Source: Flavobacterium gelidicaeli (GTDB lineage: Bacteria > Bacteroidota > Bacteroidia > Flavobacteriales > Flavobacteriaceae). From it: a DNA stretch of 64,000 nucleotides. Under the pieces are notes generated by a model. It saw nothing but the letters and a program-made list of their open reading frames with translations, was not told the DNA's origin and did no database searches. The translations under genes and the position numbers were made by a program. The stretch lies in assembly GCF_013294005.1 (NCBI RefSeq), contig NZ_JABSNK010000002.1, positions 1-64,000 on the forward strand. The letters are read 5' to 3'. Shown in pieces: positions 34,901 to 42,909 of the stretch (positions within the stretch are counted from its first letter, which is position 1; each line of letters opens with the position of its first letter).

Positions 34901-35640
34901 ACCTTACCTTTAAACTTCTCGTTCAAATTGTCTTTTATGTTGCTTAGCTGATTGATAAAAACGGTATTCGTATCTGTTTCATTGGCTGCCAACTTTGGCG
35001 TTACAAATAGAAGTAAGTTTTTCTTGTCTTTAGTAATTATAAAACCATTGTGCAACTCAAAATCATCTCCTACACTAAGTTGTTGTAATTTTTTTAAAGC
35101 TATAAACGAAACTCCAAGCGGATCTTTAAGTATAAAATCTCTCGTTACAATTCCGGTAGGAGAAATCAACGACTTATAATCATTAGCTAAAATGGCCGCT
35201 ACACTATCGTTTTGTATTTTATTTGTAATGGTCTTATAGTCATTTTGATCTAAAAAAAGCGGTAAATTATCATAGACAAAATCAAAAGTAGCCTGAATGT
35301 TTTCTTCGTCAATTTTTCCTTGTATTTTACCAATATAAGGTTTTGATTTTTCGTTTAAACTATCTAGAAATATATTGGCATATTCAGACAAATCATCTGG
35401 CGACCCCTCTTTTTCAACGGAAATTATAATTGAAATTTTATCCGAAAAATTAAGTTGATTTAAAACTTTTGCAGTAATATTCGAATCGTCATTTGTTGGA
35501 ATCAACCTAGTGATGTCCTCACTGAAAGCAACTTTGGATGCAAAAAAAATAAAAAACAAAAACACCGAAATAATTAATGAGAAAGAAAAAAATTTCCTTC
35601 TTAAAACAAATTGATGTAATTCAAAAAAAAACTGCTGCAT
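31963..35640 (-). CDS. MMPL/RND transporter fused to an LPLAT acyltransferase and a C-terminal domain
   Basis: A 1225-aa membrane protein with three parts. Residues about 1-860 form an MMPL/RND-type exporter: a first helix near 16-36, two periplasmic loops, and two blocks of membrane helices (about 270-420 and 670-830). Residues about 870-1060 are a PlsC-type acyltransferase with NHMSFLD (His900, Asp905) and FPEGTRS (966-972), both intact. Residues about 1065-1225 may be a degenerate Rossmann or methyltransferase-like fold; I cannot name it. In aryl-polyene loci MMPL exporter and acyltransferase are usually separate genes. It probably moves and attaches the pigment or its acyl part to a lipid acceptor. 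Confidence 0.87.
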   Translation of the reverse strand: MQQFFFELHQFVLRRKFFSFSLIISVFLFFIFFASKVAFSEDITRLIPTNDDSNITAKVLNQLNFSDKISIIISVEKEGSPDDLSEYANIFLDSLNEKSKPYIGKIQGKIDEENIQATFDFVYDNLPLFLDQNDYKTITNKIQNDSVAAILANDYKSLISPTGIVTRDFILKDPLGVSFIALKKLQQLSVGDDFELHNGFIITKDKKNLLLFVTPKLAANETDTNTVFINQLSNIKDNLNEKFKGKVRMSYFGATPVAVANATQIKADVKNTSIFAAVTLILILIFFYRSLWTPIIIFIPSLFGAFFALGVLYFTRGTISAISLGISSILLGETTDYSIYVLTHLRNNKNVKLLYKDITKPLLLCGITTAVSFLCLFFVKSEALKDLGLFAALSVISTSVFSLVLIPLLYKAKKEVGTQKENFIDKLGRYSYHKNKFLLGSVFIFLIACLFTYSNVTFNNDLSALNYMSQDLKHAEEKLENIADISSKSIYLATYGDSQEKVLANNKVLFDSLSKEKNTSGILNFSSIGGVVFSKEEQQKKINDWNVFWDNSKKTVLKERIIANGNTIGFRENSFDGFYEMLNKDFQVVSIADYESVKSLFLDEFIGEKDGFHTISTLVKVPVEKRDAFVAKIKKQPNLIVIDRQQTNETFLGNLKKNFESLVNYSFIAIFIILFLSFKRIELVLVSIIPILASWLITTGMMGMFGLQFNIINIIVCTLIFGIGVDYSIFMTSALQKEHTYGIKVLPTYKASIILSVATTILGIGVLVFAKHPALKSISIISIIGIFSALVITFTLQPLVFNFIVTDRVKKGQSPYEIKRLLHSILSFIYYGLGGFVLSIIGVVLMKILPFSRKSKLRSFHYVMSKFMQSVLFSYPAVRRKISNISNENFDKPAVIIANHMSFLDILAVGMLSPKIIFLVSDWVYNSPFFGKGVRLAGFYPVSSGIDNGIEHLREKVDQGFSLMVFPEGTRSTDNLIKRFHKGAFYLAEEFKLDIVPVVIHGYSEIAPKGDFILNGGPTTVKILDRIKADDKTFGNDYAERTKKISTYFKSQYTDLRHELEDPNYFKKRIIDSFDYKELKIIQAVKADFNQNLESYFQINSYLGSKAKVLHVANDYGQLDVLLVLQEPLRKLETFIADQDKRNVAKTNYIVHKRIINYLDTIDELEGRYYDTVLISEGNSTVQLEKLVKLTQKIILINNHPLKETLLNLGFTVTDETEKVIVLKR

Positions 35641-35643
35641 TAT

Positions 35644-36825
35644 TTATTCTTTATTTTTAAAAGTACTGATAAAGGTCAATACTAAATAACCTATTAGTCC
35701 GAAAACGATTGCTGAAATTGTTGCTAAAATAAAGCTTCCAACGATATATTGTGAAATATTATTTTTTATTTTTTCAAAAGTAATAGAATAATCTAAAAAT
35801 AAAGGATCAGCATTGTTTATAAAAAGACCACCAAGCTGTAACGACCCATAAATAATCAGTGGAATAAAAGGAGGAAAACTAATATTCGAAAACGCAAATG
35901 AAATAACTTTGTTTAAACGCAAAACAACGGCCAAGAACAATACTAAAACCGTTTGAAACCCCCAAAATGGAGCAATCCCTATGAAAACTCCAAGAGCTAT
36001 TGAGCTAGCTTTCTTTAGATTAGAGTCATCATTTTCTAGAATATCATCAATAAAAAATTTACTTAACCCTTTTTTTTTTACTCCTCTAAAAAAATCACGA
36101 GGTTTAATATACGCCAATGCTATTATAACTAACACCGTATTCAAAATACTGATTCTGGTGAAATCCTGAAAGGGTCTAAAGTGAGACACACGTTCTTTTG
36201 GGTCATATAAAACCTGAATAGGTATGTTTTTAACAACAACACCTTTCCATGCAGATCGAACGATGATTTCGATTTCTAACTCAAACTTATTGGTGAAATA
36301 TTTTTTTGGGATTTTCTGTAAAGGGTATAATCTAAAACCAGACTGAGTATCCTCTAGCTTTATTCCAGTTTCAAATTGAAACCAAAAATTTGAAAAATTA
36401 TTCCCAAAACTACTCTTCTTTGGAACACCTTCTTGCAGCATGTTTCTACTTCCAATCAATAACGCATCCCCTTCTTTTTCTATGACTGAAAGGAATTTGG
36501 GAATATCACAAGCAAAGTGCTGCCCATCCGAATCTATTGTAATAGCATGGACATAGTGAAGTTCAACAGCTTTCTTAAAACCGTTACGCAGCGCAATTCC
36601 TTTACCAGAATTGGCCTCATGATGGATTTGTATTAAATGAGTGTACTCTTGTAATATTTGTTTGGTTTTATCTGTCGAACCATCATTTACAATTATCACA
36701 TGTGATGTATGCTCTAAAACAGCATCAATTACACGCTTAAGTGTTTTGTCATTATTGTAGGTTGGAATAATAACGCAAAAATTCAATGGATACGTAGTAT
36801 CACTCACAGATGCAATAGTTGCCAT
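35644..36825 (-). CDS. Family 2 glycosyltransferase fused to a DUF2062 membrane domain
   Basis: A 393-aa protein. The N-terminal about 230 residues are a GT-A domain: VIIPTYNNDKTLKRVIDAV, IIVNDGSTDKTKQ, and the metal-site region AITIDSDGQHFACDIPKF. Residues about 285-390 form DUF2062, a membrane domain with GVFIGIAPFWGFQTVLVLF and NISFPPFIPLIIYGSLQLGG. GT2 enzymes are regular members of aryl-polyene and flexirubin loci, where they are thought to modify the lipid or head group. The fusion implies action at the inner membrane. It lies 3 nt before the MMPL fusion gene in the transcript. Confidence 0.88.
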   Translation of the reverse strand: MATIASVSDTTYPLNFCVIIPTYNNDKTLKRVIDAVLEHTSHVIIVNDGSTDKTKQILQEYTHLIQIHHEANSGKGIALRNGFKKAVELHYVHAITIDSDGQHFACDIPKFLSVIEKEGDALLIGSRNMLQEGVPKKSSFGNNFSNFWFQFETGIKLEDTQSGFRLYPLQKIPKKYFTNKFELEIEIIVRSAWKGVVVKNIPIQVLYDPKERVSHFRPFQDFTRISILNTVLVIIALAYIKPRDFFRGVKKKGLSKFFIDDILENDDSNLKKASSIALGVFIGIAPFWGFQTVLVLFLAVVLRLNKVISFAFSNISFPPFIPLIIYGSLQLGGLFINNADPLFLDYSITFEKIKNNISQYIVGSFILATISAIVFGLIGYLVLTFISTFKNKE

Positions 36826-36836
36826 TCTAATTTTTA

Positions 36837-37325
36837 TTATTTATTAACTGATTGTTGGTCTGAATCAGAAAAACTTTTAGATTGTAGAATGAAGTTTTTA
36901 ATATATTCTTTCGATTCCCCTGTTAACGTCTTAAAGTTAGATATAATAAAAGCCTTATCTTCTTTAATGTTCTTTCTATAACTAATAAATGAAGGCAGGT
37001 TTTCTTGAACGCTTAAGCGAATGAATCTGATCTCTACATTATTTGGACTCGTTTTAACCGCAGCCTCAATATATTTTGCTCCTGCTAGAAGATTGGATTT
37101 TTTATCTTTTATTTTAGAAGAAAACTTACCTTTTAAAGCCAGTGTACCACCTTTATAAGCAACTAACACACTATTACTATCACCAATTTCAACATCAGAC
37201 AGTTTCAGCAATAAATCTGCTGATTCTGTTTTAGAATTTGAAGCCGTTGCATACATTTTTCTAACTTCTGAAATAGACGGGCTACCCAAAAAGAACAAAC
37301 AAAATAGTGGAATTATAAATTTCAT
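36837..37325 (-). CDS. Hypothetical exported protein of the pigment operon
   Basis: I do not recognise a family. I place the start at ATG 37325 (protein MKFIIPLFCL, 162 aa), which follows the upstream stop by 1 nt and gives a clean signal peptide (FIIPLFCLFFLGSPSIS); a GTG at 37346 would add seven polar residues and overlap the previous gene. The mature part is helical, with two AKYIEAAVK/NNVEIRFIRLSVQ-like segments reminiscent of a TPR-like fold. It lies between a dehydratase and the glycosyltransferase in the operon, so a periplasmic support role for pigment placement is likely but unproven. Confidence 0.7.
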   Translation of the reverse strand: MKFIIPLFCLFFLGSPSISEVRKMYATASNSKTESADLLLKLSDVEIGDSNSVLVAYKGGTLALKGKFSSKIKDKKSNLLAGAKYIEAAVKTSPNNVEIRFIRLSVQENLPSFISYRKNIKEDKAFIISNFKTLTGESKEYIKNFILQSKSFSDSDQQSVNK

Positions 37326-37326
37326 A

Positions 37327-37698
37327 CTATATTTTTTTATAGACACTAACTAATTTCAAAGCCACTGTTTCACCAAAATAGGTCGTGTTTTTTACTTTAA
37401 TTTTGTCATCATCCATCGTTATAACATCCAGTACCAAATGCAACTCTTGCAATACCTCTGGATTAATAAGAGCCATAAATTTCACATTAGAAAGGCTTTC
37501 CATAATCAAGCTACTTTCAGTAATTTGCTCTGTTAATTCTTTAATTATTTGCATCATACACACTCCTGGCATGATAGGATTTCCTGGAAAATGTCCTTTG
37601 AAAACCTCATGTTTTTCATTAATCAAAATAACAATAGAATACTGTTGCGCATCCTTTTTTTCTAACGAAGTTATTTTATAAAAATCTTTTAATAGCAT
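37327..37698 (-). CDS. Hot-dog 3-hydroxyacyl-ACP dehydratase with His but no Glu (pigment operon)
   Basis: A 123-aa FabA/FabZ-like protein. The core helix GHFPGNPIMPGVCMMQIIKE carries the catalytic His36, but the acidic residue expected 14 positions later is Gln50. Two other hot-dog proteins in this operon have the opposite pattern (Glu present, His segment missing), so a shared active site in a mixed complex is plausible. It should dehydrate 3-hydroxyacyl-ACP during polyene chain growth. It lies 1 nt before the hypothetical exported protein gene and 8 nt after the beta-barrel gene. Confidence 0.85.
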   Translation of the reverse strand: MLLKDFYKITSLEKKDAQQYSIVILINEKHEVFKGHFPGNPIMPGVCMMQIIKELTEQITESSLIMESLSNVKFMALINPEVLQELHLVLDVITMDDDKIKVKNTTYFGETVALKLVSVYKKI

Positions 37699-37706
37699 CT
37701 TTTTTT

Positions 37707-38306
37707 TTATTTTAAATCAAAAGTATAAGCAGCGCCTACTTGAAAAACCACATTTGTGTAACTATCATCCCAATCACTTACTGGTATAATTCCTTTTTTA
37801 ACTCTTCCTTCAATTCCAAAATTCTTTGTGATATCAAACCCAATTCCAGCAAAAAAGCCTAAATCTATCGAGCTAAATGAGTTGTCTCTATAGTTAGACT
37901 CTCCAATATATTTTTTAGCATCGTTTATTTTAACATCAAATGTAGTTCCTAATTGAAAATTCACTTTGTTAAAAACAAACTTATTGGCTACAGCCAAAGA
38001 TAAATAGGAAACATCAAGAGTTTCATTTTTTTTCAATCCATCAAAACCATCTATATATTCGCGTTTCGCACCTTGTCTGGTATAGGTTAGTTCCGGTTGC
38101 AATGTATATACTTTTGTTGCTCTTAAAGCTCCAAATATCCCAACATAAAAATCTTGCTTAGCTGAAAATTTTTCGTTTGAATTATCTGTTTGAGTGAAGT
38201 GCGAGAAATTAACTCCTCCTTTTACTCCTGGTCTAAAAATAGCTTGTGCTTGAACCTGTAGCAATACGAAAAAAGCAAAAAAAGCAAATAAAATTCTATT
38301 TTTCAT
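37707..38306 (-). CDS. Outer membrane beta-barrel protein (PorT/OMP_b-brl type)
   Basis: A 199-aa protein with a signal peptide (ILFAFFAFFVLLQVQAQA) and a small beta-barrel of the Bacteroidota type: GVKGGVNFSHFTQ after the signal, LQPELTYTRQGAK, and a C-terminal strand ending in aromatic/charged residues (VVFQVGAAYTFDLK). Likely an eight-strand barrel in the outer membrane, where flexirubins reside. No enzyme motif is seen. It starts 9 nt after the preceding lipoprotein gene within the operon. Confidence 0.83.
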   Translation of the reverse strand: MKNRILFAFFAFFVLLQVQAQAIFRPGVKGGVNFSHFTQTDNSNEKFSAKQDFYVGIFGALRATKVYTLQPELTYTRQGAKREYIDGFDGLKKNETLDVSYLSLAVANKFVFNKVNFQLGTTFDVKINDAKKYIGESNYRDNSFSSIDLGFFAGIGFDITKNFGIEGRVKKGIIPVSDWDDSYTNVVFQVGAAYTFDLK

Positions 38307-38315
38307 GGTTTTGGT

Positions 38316-38954
38316 TTATTGGTTATTAAAATAATTCAATTCAATTCTTAATTTTATGTTTTGGTGCTGAATAACAATCTTTTCGGCAAAAATATTGTTT
38401 TCAGAAGTACAATAGACAATTATTTTTTCTTTTCTTTTAGAAGCATGAACAATTTTTAAAAGTCCGCCACCGGTTTTTGACAAATAGAGGTAATTATAAC
38501 TCCTCCCCATTTTTGACTCATAAATTATATTTTGATCGTCCTCAAACTGTTTATCGACAGCATAAGTCTTTTTTAATAGTATTCTAAAATCTTTTTTTAA
38601 TGTATTTATAAGGATCTTACGATCTAATTCTTTAACAATTGAATTCACTTTAAAATCAGAATCTGAAATTTCGAAATCCATTAATTTATTTCCAAACTCG
38701 GTTGTAAAAACAACTCTGTGTGTAGTCTCATTTAACTTTTTTACAATAAATATACCGCTCAATTCATTTCCATATACAGCTATGTTTGCTTTATAAACAT
38801 AATCCATTGCGGTATTAGAAAAATAGGGCGCATTATAAACTTTAGTATCTACTGCTTTTTCATTCATTTGTCTTACTGGATTAGATCCGCAAGAATTTAA
38901 AAGAACTAGAAGCGTAAAACTAATTAATAAAAAAAGAGTCGTCGATTTTTGCAT
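38316..38954 (-). CDS. Lipoprotein, DUF3261-position protein of the pigment operon
   Basis: A 212-aa lipoprotein: signal LFLLISFTLLVLLNSC with lipobox LNSC, then a strand-rich soluble domain (ANIAVYGNELSGIFIVKKLN, HRVVFTTEFGNKLMDFEISD). In aryl-polyene clusters a small lipoprotein (DUF3261) stands next to the LolA-like protein and MMPL exporter; this gene occupies that place, but I cannot confirm membership of that family. Its start overlaps the LolA-like gene by 35 nt, so translation is probably coupled. Confidence 0.75.
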   Translation of the reverse strand: MQKSTTLFLLISFTLLVLLNSCGSNPVRQMNEKAVDTKVYNAPYFSNTAMDYVYKANIAVYGNELSGIFIVKKLNETTHRVVFTTEFGNKLMDFEISDSDFKVNSIVKELDRKILINTLKKDFRILLKKTYAVDKQFEDDQNIIYESKMGRSYNYLYLSKTGGGLLKIVHASKRKEKIIVYCTSENNIFAEKIVIQHQNIKLRIELNYFNNQ

Positions 38955-39555
38955 TTATTGTTTTATTTTTCATCACAATACGAGTATAATCTTCAGCTGA
39001 TTCCAATAGTTTCACTTGAACAACTGTGGCGTCGTCTTTACTAAACGTTAATTCGATTTGCTTAATATATTTTAACAATGTCTTGTCTTTAGGAATAAAC
39101 TTGGTCACATTATTTTCTCTAGTTTTAAAATAAGAGATCACAAATTCCTTGTCATCAAACATATCTCCACTTACACTACCTATAATAAGCTTATTGATTT
39201 TTCCAAAAACCTTACTATTACCAATATCTACACTGCTTTTTTTGCCCTCGTCATTGATTAAAATCTTTCCGTTTTTAAAAACAATAGTATAATTGTATGG
39301 TTTTTTATATTGCCAAGATAATAATCCTGGATCTTTGAAAAACATTTTTCCAGAGGTTTCAATGTCTTTAGCCAAAAAATCCATGTGCTTGTATTGCACA
39401 AAATCGGTGCTTAGTGTTTTTATTTTTTTAGAAACTCCATTAACTGATAATTTGAAGGCCGCTATTTCGCTTCCGTTCATTTTTTGTTCCTGTGCAAAAG
39501 CAGTAACATTAAAGAAAAGGACCGTTAATAGTATCAAATAAGTTTTAATTTTCAT
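38920..39555 (-). CDS. LolA-like outer membrane lipoprotein carrier protein
   Basis: A 211-aa periplasmic protein with signal peptide (LILLTVLFFNVTAFAQ) and a LolA-like half-barrel: LSTDFVQYKHMDFLAKDIET, GKMFFKDPGLLSWQYKKPYN and IVFKNGKILINDEG follow the family order. LolA homologues dedicated to pigment loci are known from aryl-polyene clusters, where they are thought to ferry the lipid-like product across the periplasm. It overlaps the polysaccharide deacetylase gene by 11 nt upstream and the lipoprotein gene by 35 nt downstream. Confidence 0.87.
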   Translation of the reverse strand: MKIKTYLILLTVLFFNVTAFAQEQKMNGSEIAAFKLSVNGVSKKIKTLSTDFVQYKHMDFLAKDIETSGKMFFKDPGLLSWQYKKPYNYTIVFKNGKILINDEGKKSSVDIGNSKVFGKINKLIIGSVSGDMFDDKEFVISYFKTRENNVTKFIPKDKTLLKYIKQIELTFSKDDATVVQVKLLESAEDYTRIVMKNKTINAKIDDSFFIN

Positions 39556-40321
39556 AAGCTTTTAAATTCAACAGTTGATCAATTGCAACCACTTTGTAAT
39601 TATTTTTCTCCAAGAATAACAACAACTGTTCCAAAACACTAACGGACTCAAATGTCGTGTCGTGCATTAGTATTATTGCTCCCGGTTTTACTCTTTTTAT
39701 AATTCGATTAAAAATAATTTTTTCGTTTTTTATAATTCCATCCAAAGAACGAACATTCCAACCAATTAACTTGTGTTTGGTTACCTCAAGTGCTCTACGT
39801 ATCGATGGAGTAGTCACTCCGTAAGGTGGTCTAAAAAACAAAGGTTTCTTGCCCAATACTTTTGCTATTATCGCATCCGTTTTATTTAACTCATCAATAA
39901 CTTGGCTTTTTCTAAAAAAATCAAACAAAGAGCTGTGTCCATAAGAATGATTGGCAACAATATGATTTTCGGAAATAACTTGTTCAAAAATTTCAGGGTA
40001 TTTTTCTATATTTTTTCCAATACAAAAAAAAGCCGCTTTTACATTGTGCTTTTTTAAAACTTCAAGAATCAATAAAGTGTTTGGATTAGGACCATCATCA
40101 AATGTAATTGCAATTTTTTTCTCTGTTTCCAATGGGTTACTGCAATAACTTTTGACATGATAATTAGACGAAATAAATGAGGATCCCCACAAAACTACCG
40201 CTAACCAAAGAGCAGCTACAAGTATAAAATACGAAATTTCAATTACTATAAAAAAACTTATAATTTTTAGTAAAAGTAAAATCGATATAAAGACAATAGC
40301 TGTTAGTTGGTGTTTTAACAT
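39545..40321 (-). CDS. Polysaccharide deacetylase (NodB-type) family protein
   Basis: A 258-aa protein with two N-terminal membrane segments and a CE4 NodB domain. Catalytic motifs are present: TFDDGPNPNT (Asp-Asp), NHSYGHSS (the HxxxH-type metal site), RPPYG, and ILMHDTTFE near the end. CE4 enzymes remove N-acetyl or related acyl groups from sugars at the membrane. Its partner in this operon may be the GT2-DUF2062 protein, giving a sugar-bearing acceptor, but that is inference. It overlaps both neighbours by 7-11 nt, so it is tightly coupled in the operon. Confidence 0.88.
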   Translation of the reverse strand: MLKHQLTAIVFISILLLLKIISFFIVIEISYFILVAALWLAVVLWGSSFISSNYHVKSYCSNPLETEKKIAITFDDGPNPNTLLILEVLKKHNVKAAFFCIGKNIEKYPEIFEQVISENHIVANHSYGHSSLFDFFRKSQVIDELNKTDAIIAKVLGKKPLFFRPPYGVTTPSIRRALEVTKHKLIGWNVRSLDGIIKNEKIIFNRIIKRVKPGAIILMHDTTFESVSVLEQLLLFLEKNNYKVVAIDQLLNLKAYEN

Positions 40322-41379
40322 CTTGAAATTAACGTAAAACTATGATCAATTCCTCTGTATTGATTGTACAATAAAATGTTTTTGTACGCTGACTTCTCCA
40401 TTTTATTTACCGAAATAATACTAGGAATGTTTTGATATTTGACAATCTTCGCCCCCACAAATAATCCAAAGGCAGATGCTGTATTGTATTCGCCACTTAG
40501 TTGTTTATAATATACTTGTGGTGTATTTACAAATGTGTTTTCAGATAGATTTTTATAAAATGTATCATATTCAACATCTCCGTTATACCCTAAAATTATT
40601 GCGTCAACATCCGTTATTTCTAATGCATTCGATTTCAAAAAAGCTATCATTTTTTCCTCTACTTCATCAATGTCTAGTTTATTAAACAGCTCAACATCTA
40701 GGACTTCAGCATAGGTTTGCGCTCTTTTTTTATCTTCTAACACAAAAAAGGTAGCTCCTTCACCATACACAACTCCTTTTGAAGTTGAATTCAACACTGG
40801 ATAAGGACCTTCGTTTTCTTTTTTTATAAAACCTGCTAATTTGAATAATGAAGTAGTATAGTCTGAAATTTCATCAATCCCTCCTAACAAAACTGCAACT
40901 GCTTCTTCCTCATCAATTTTCATTTTTGCGTCTAATAAAGCCGACTCAAATGAAACTGATCCATTTACATAAGTAACATTGTAAGCTTTGCATTGTAAGC
41001 CTAAAGCCACTTGTCCTCCAACAGTATTGTGGGTAGATTGGATGAAAGAGGTAGGTGTTAAAAATTCTTCTTTGTTATTTAAAATTGCGGTTAAAAACTT
41101 CTCAGAATCTTCGATACATCCCATACCGGTTCCGGTAATGATGGCATCAATATTTTCTACTTGTGCTTCTCTTAAGGCTAGTGCAGAGGCTACCATGCTG
41201 TTTTTAACTCCTTTCGCCATCCTTCTAATAGCGACTGGAGGAATAAAATCTTTGTAAACTGGTTTTTTTAAAGGTAATACAATACTGTTCTCCTCTAATA
41301 CAGCTTCTTCTAAAAAAACAGTATCAAACGTTTTTTGAGCCGAGATACAACCTATTCCATTTATATATGTCTTTTTCAT
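40315..41379 (-). CDS. Ketosynthase-like chain-length factor (no catalytic Cys)
   Basis: A 354-aa thiolase-fold protein related to FabF but inactive by motif: the nucleophile region reads TYVNGSVSFESA, with no Cys, the NAHGT region is IILGYNGDVEYD, and the second His region is LSGEYNTASAFG. KVV-type backbone motifs such as GVVYGEGATFFVLED remain. This is the pattern of a chain-length factor, which pairs with an active ketosynthase to form the tunnel in type II systems. It overlaps by 4 nt the active FabF-like gene upstream, the expected partner. Confidence 0.85.
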   Translation of the reverse strand: MKKTYINGIGCISAQKTFDTVFLEEAVLEENSIVLPLKKPVYKDFIPPVAIRRMAKGVKNSMVASALALREAQVENIDAIITGTGMGCIEDSEKFLTAILNNKEEFLTPTSFIQSTHNTVGGQVALGLQCKAYNVTYVNGSVSFESALLDAKMKIDEEEAVAVLLGGIDEISDYTTSLFKLAGFIKKENEGPYPVLNSTSKGVVYGEGATFFVLEDKKRAQTYAEVLDVELFNKLDIDEVEEKMIAFLKSNALEITDVDAIILGYNGDVEYDTFYKNLSENTFVNTPQVYYKQLSGEYNTASAFGLFVGAKIVKYQNIPSIISVNKMEKSAYKNILLYNQYRGIDHSFTLISRC

Positions 41380-42578
41380 TCGTTTTTAGAAAATATAAGG
41401 GTTGAGCAATTTCCTCCAAATCCAAAGGAATTAGACAATACATGATTCACATTTTTATATTTCAATGTAGTTTGTGGAATCAAATTGAATTCACTCATAG
41501 GAGTTTTAAAATTCAAATTAGCAAAAACCACATTATTCTGAATTGCTAATACACTATAAACCGCTTCAATTGCCGCGGCTGCCGCCAAAGTATGTCCAGT
41601 AAATGGTTTTGTTGAACTAAAATCAGGCACCTTATCCTCACCAAACAACCTTACGATTGCTCTGCCTTCAGACAAATCATTATTGGGAGTTGCGGTACCG
41701 TGTACATTGATATAATCAATATCTTCGGGTTGTAAACCTGCTAATTGAAATGCTTTTTCCATAGCTAATAGTGCTCCGTCACCGTTCTCTGAAGAAGCGG
41801 TTTGATGAAAGGCATCATTTGCATTGCCGTAACCAGAAACTCTTGCTAATACTTTTTTATTTTGCTTTTTCACCACTTCATCTGATTCAAGAACCAAAAA
41901 AGCTGCTGCTTCACCTAGATTCAACCCTTTTCGATCATTATCAAATGGCATATTATAACCATCTGACAAAATCATTAAAGTTTTGAATCCATTAATAGTA
42001 AATTTAGCCAAAGCATCAGTCCCGCCAACAATTACACGATCTAGTTTTCCTGATTTTATCATTCGAGCACCAAGCATAATTGCATTAGCTGCAGATGAAC
42101 AAGCCGTACTAATGGTAGTTACTGTTCCTTTCAAACCTAGTTCGTCTGCGATTTTTTGAGATACATCACCACCATCATGACATTTGATGTATTTTACAAG
42201 TTCTTCATTGTCAAAATAATCATAATAATGTCTTTCGGTCATGTCCATTCCGCCAACGCTTGTTGCCGAAATTAAACCGGTTTTGTATTCATTAATTGAA
42301 GTAATTCCAGCATCTTGAACCGCTTGTTTGGCTGCTATTGCACCCAACATCGCCGTTCTCGAAAAATTATTATCAGCAGACAACTGAAGTTGTTCTACTA
42401 ATTGCTGATTCGTTTTTTTTATTTCTCCAACTTTAATCACTGCAGCATGCACCGTCGAAATATTTTCGATAGTCGTAATGGCTACTTTGTTATTCAATAA
42501 CGAAACAAAGTTATCCTCAACCGAATTCCCGATTGAAGAAACAATACCCATTCCTGTTATGGCAACTCCTTTATTCAT
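41376..42578 (-). CDS. Beta-ketoacyl-ACP synthase, FabF-like, active (pigment operon)
   Basis: A 400-aa ketosynthase with the full Cys-His-His set: TISTACSSAANAIM, NVHGTATPNND and KPFTGHTLAAAAA. It should catalyse decarboxylative condensation of malonyl-ACP with the growing chain. The 4-nt overlap with the chain-length-factor-like gene suggests a KS-CLF heterodimer that builds the polyene. A 68-nt gap separates it from the ACP gene upstream; no promoter box is visible there. Confidence 0.93.
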   Translation of the reverse strand: MNKGVAITGMGIVSSIGNSVEDNFVSLLNNKVAITTIENISTVHAAVIKVGEIKKTNQQLVEQLQLSADNNFSRTAMLGAIAAKQAVQDAGITSINEYKTGLISATSVGGMDMTERHYYDYFDNEELVKYIKCHDGGDVSQKIADELGLKGTVTTISTACSSAANAIMLGARMIKSGKLDRVIVGGTDALAKFTINGFKTLMILSDGYNMPFDNDRKGLNLGEAAAFLVLESDEVVKKQNKKVLARVSGYGNANDAFHQTASSENGDGALLAMEKAFQLAGLQPEDIDYINVHGTATPNNDLSEGRAIVRLFGEDKVPDFSSTKPFTGHTLAAAAAIEAVYSVLAIQNNVVFANLNFKTPMSEFNLIPQTTLKYKNVNHVLSNSFGFGGNCSTLIFSKNE

Positions 42579-42646
42579 TGATTTTTAATTACTAAAATTT
42601 TAAAAATCGAAATTCACCGTTTTTAAAACTTTAATTCAGCAAAAAA

Positions 42647-42904
42647 TTACTTTGTTCTATTAGCTGTAATATAAGCTCCCATTGTTTCAATAGATTGAAA
42701 AATATTTTTCCCTTCTTTTGGATCAACTAATTTAATACCATAATCTTTATCTAACATTACGATAAGCTCTAATGCATCAATAGAATCTAATCCTAATCCG
42801 TCTCCAAATAAAGGATCGTTATCATTAATGTCCTCTAGGTTAATATCTTCTAAATTTAAAACTTCAATGATTTTACTTTTTAATTCTTGTTTTAATGCTT
42901 CCAT
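42647..42904 (-). CDS. Acyl carrier protein 1 (pigment operon)
   Basis: An acidic 85-aa four-helix ACP. The phosphopantetheine serine is in GLGLDSIDALELIV near residue 40, followed by the typical helix (LDKDYGIKL). It lies 5 nt after a KS-like half-protein gene and upstream of the KS-CLF pair, so it probably carries the polyene chain. A second ACP gene is at 54188-54439, next to another ketosynthase. Confidence 0.95.
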   Translation of the reverse strand: MEALKQELKSKIIEVLNLEDINLEDINDNDPLFGDGLGLDSIDALELIVMLDKDYGIKLVDPKEGKNIFQSIETMGAYITANRTK

Positions 42905-42909
42905 GTAAT

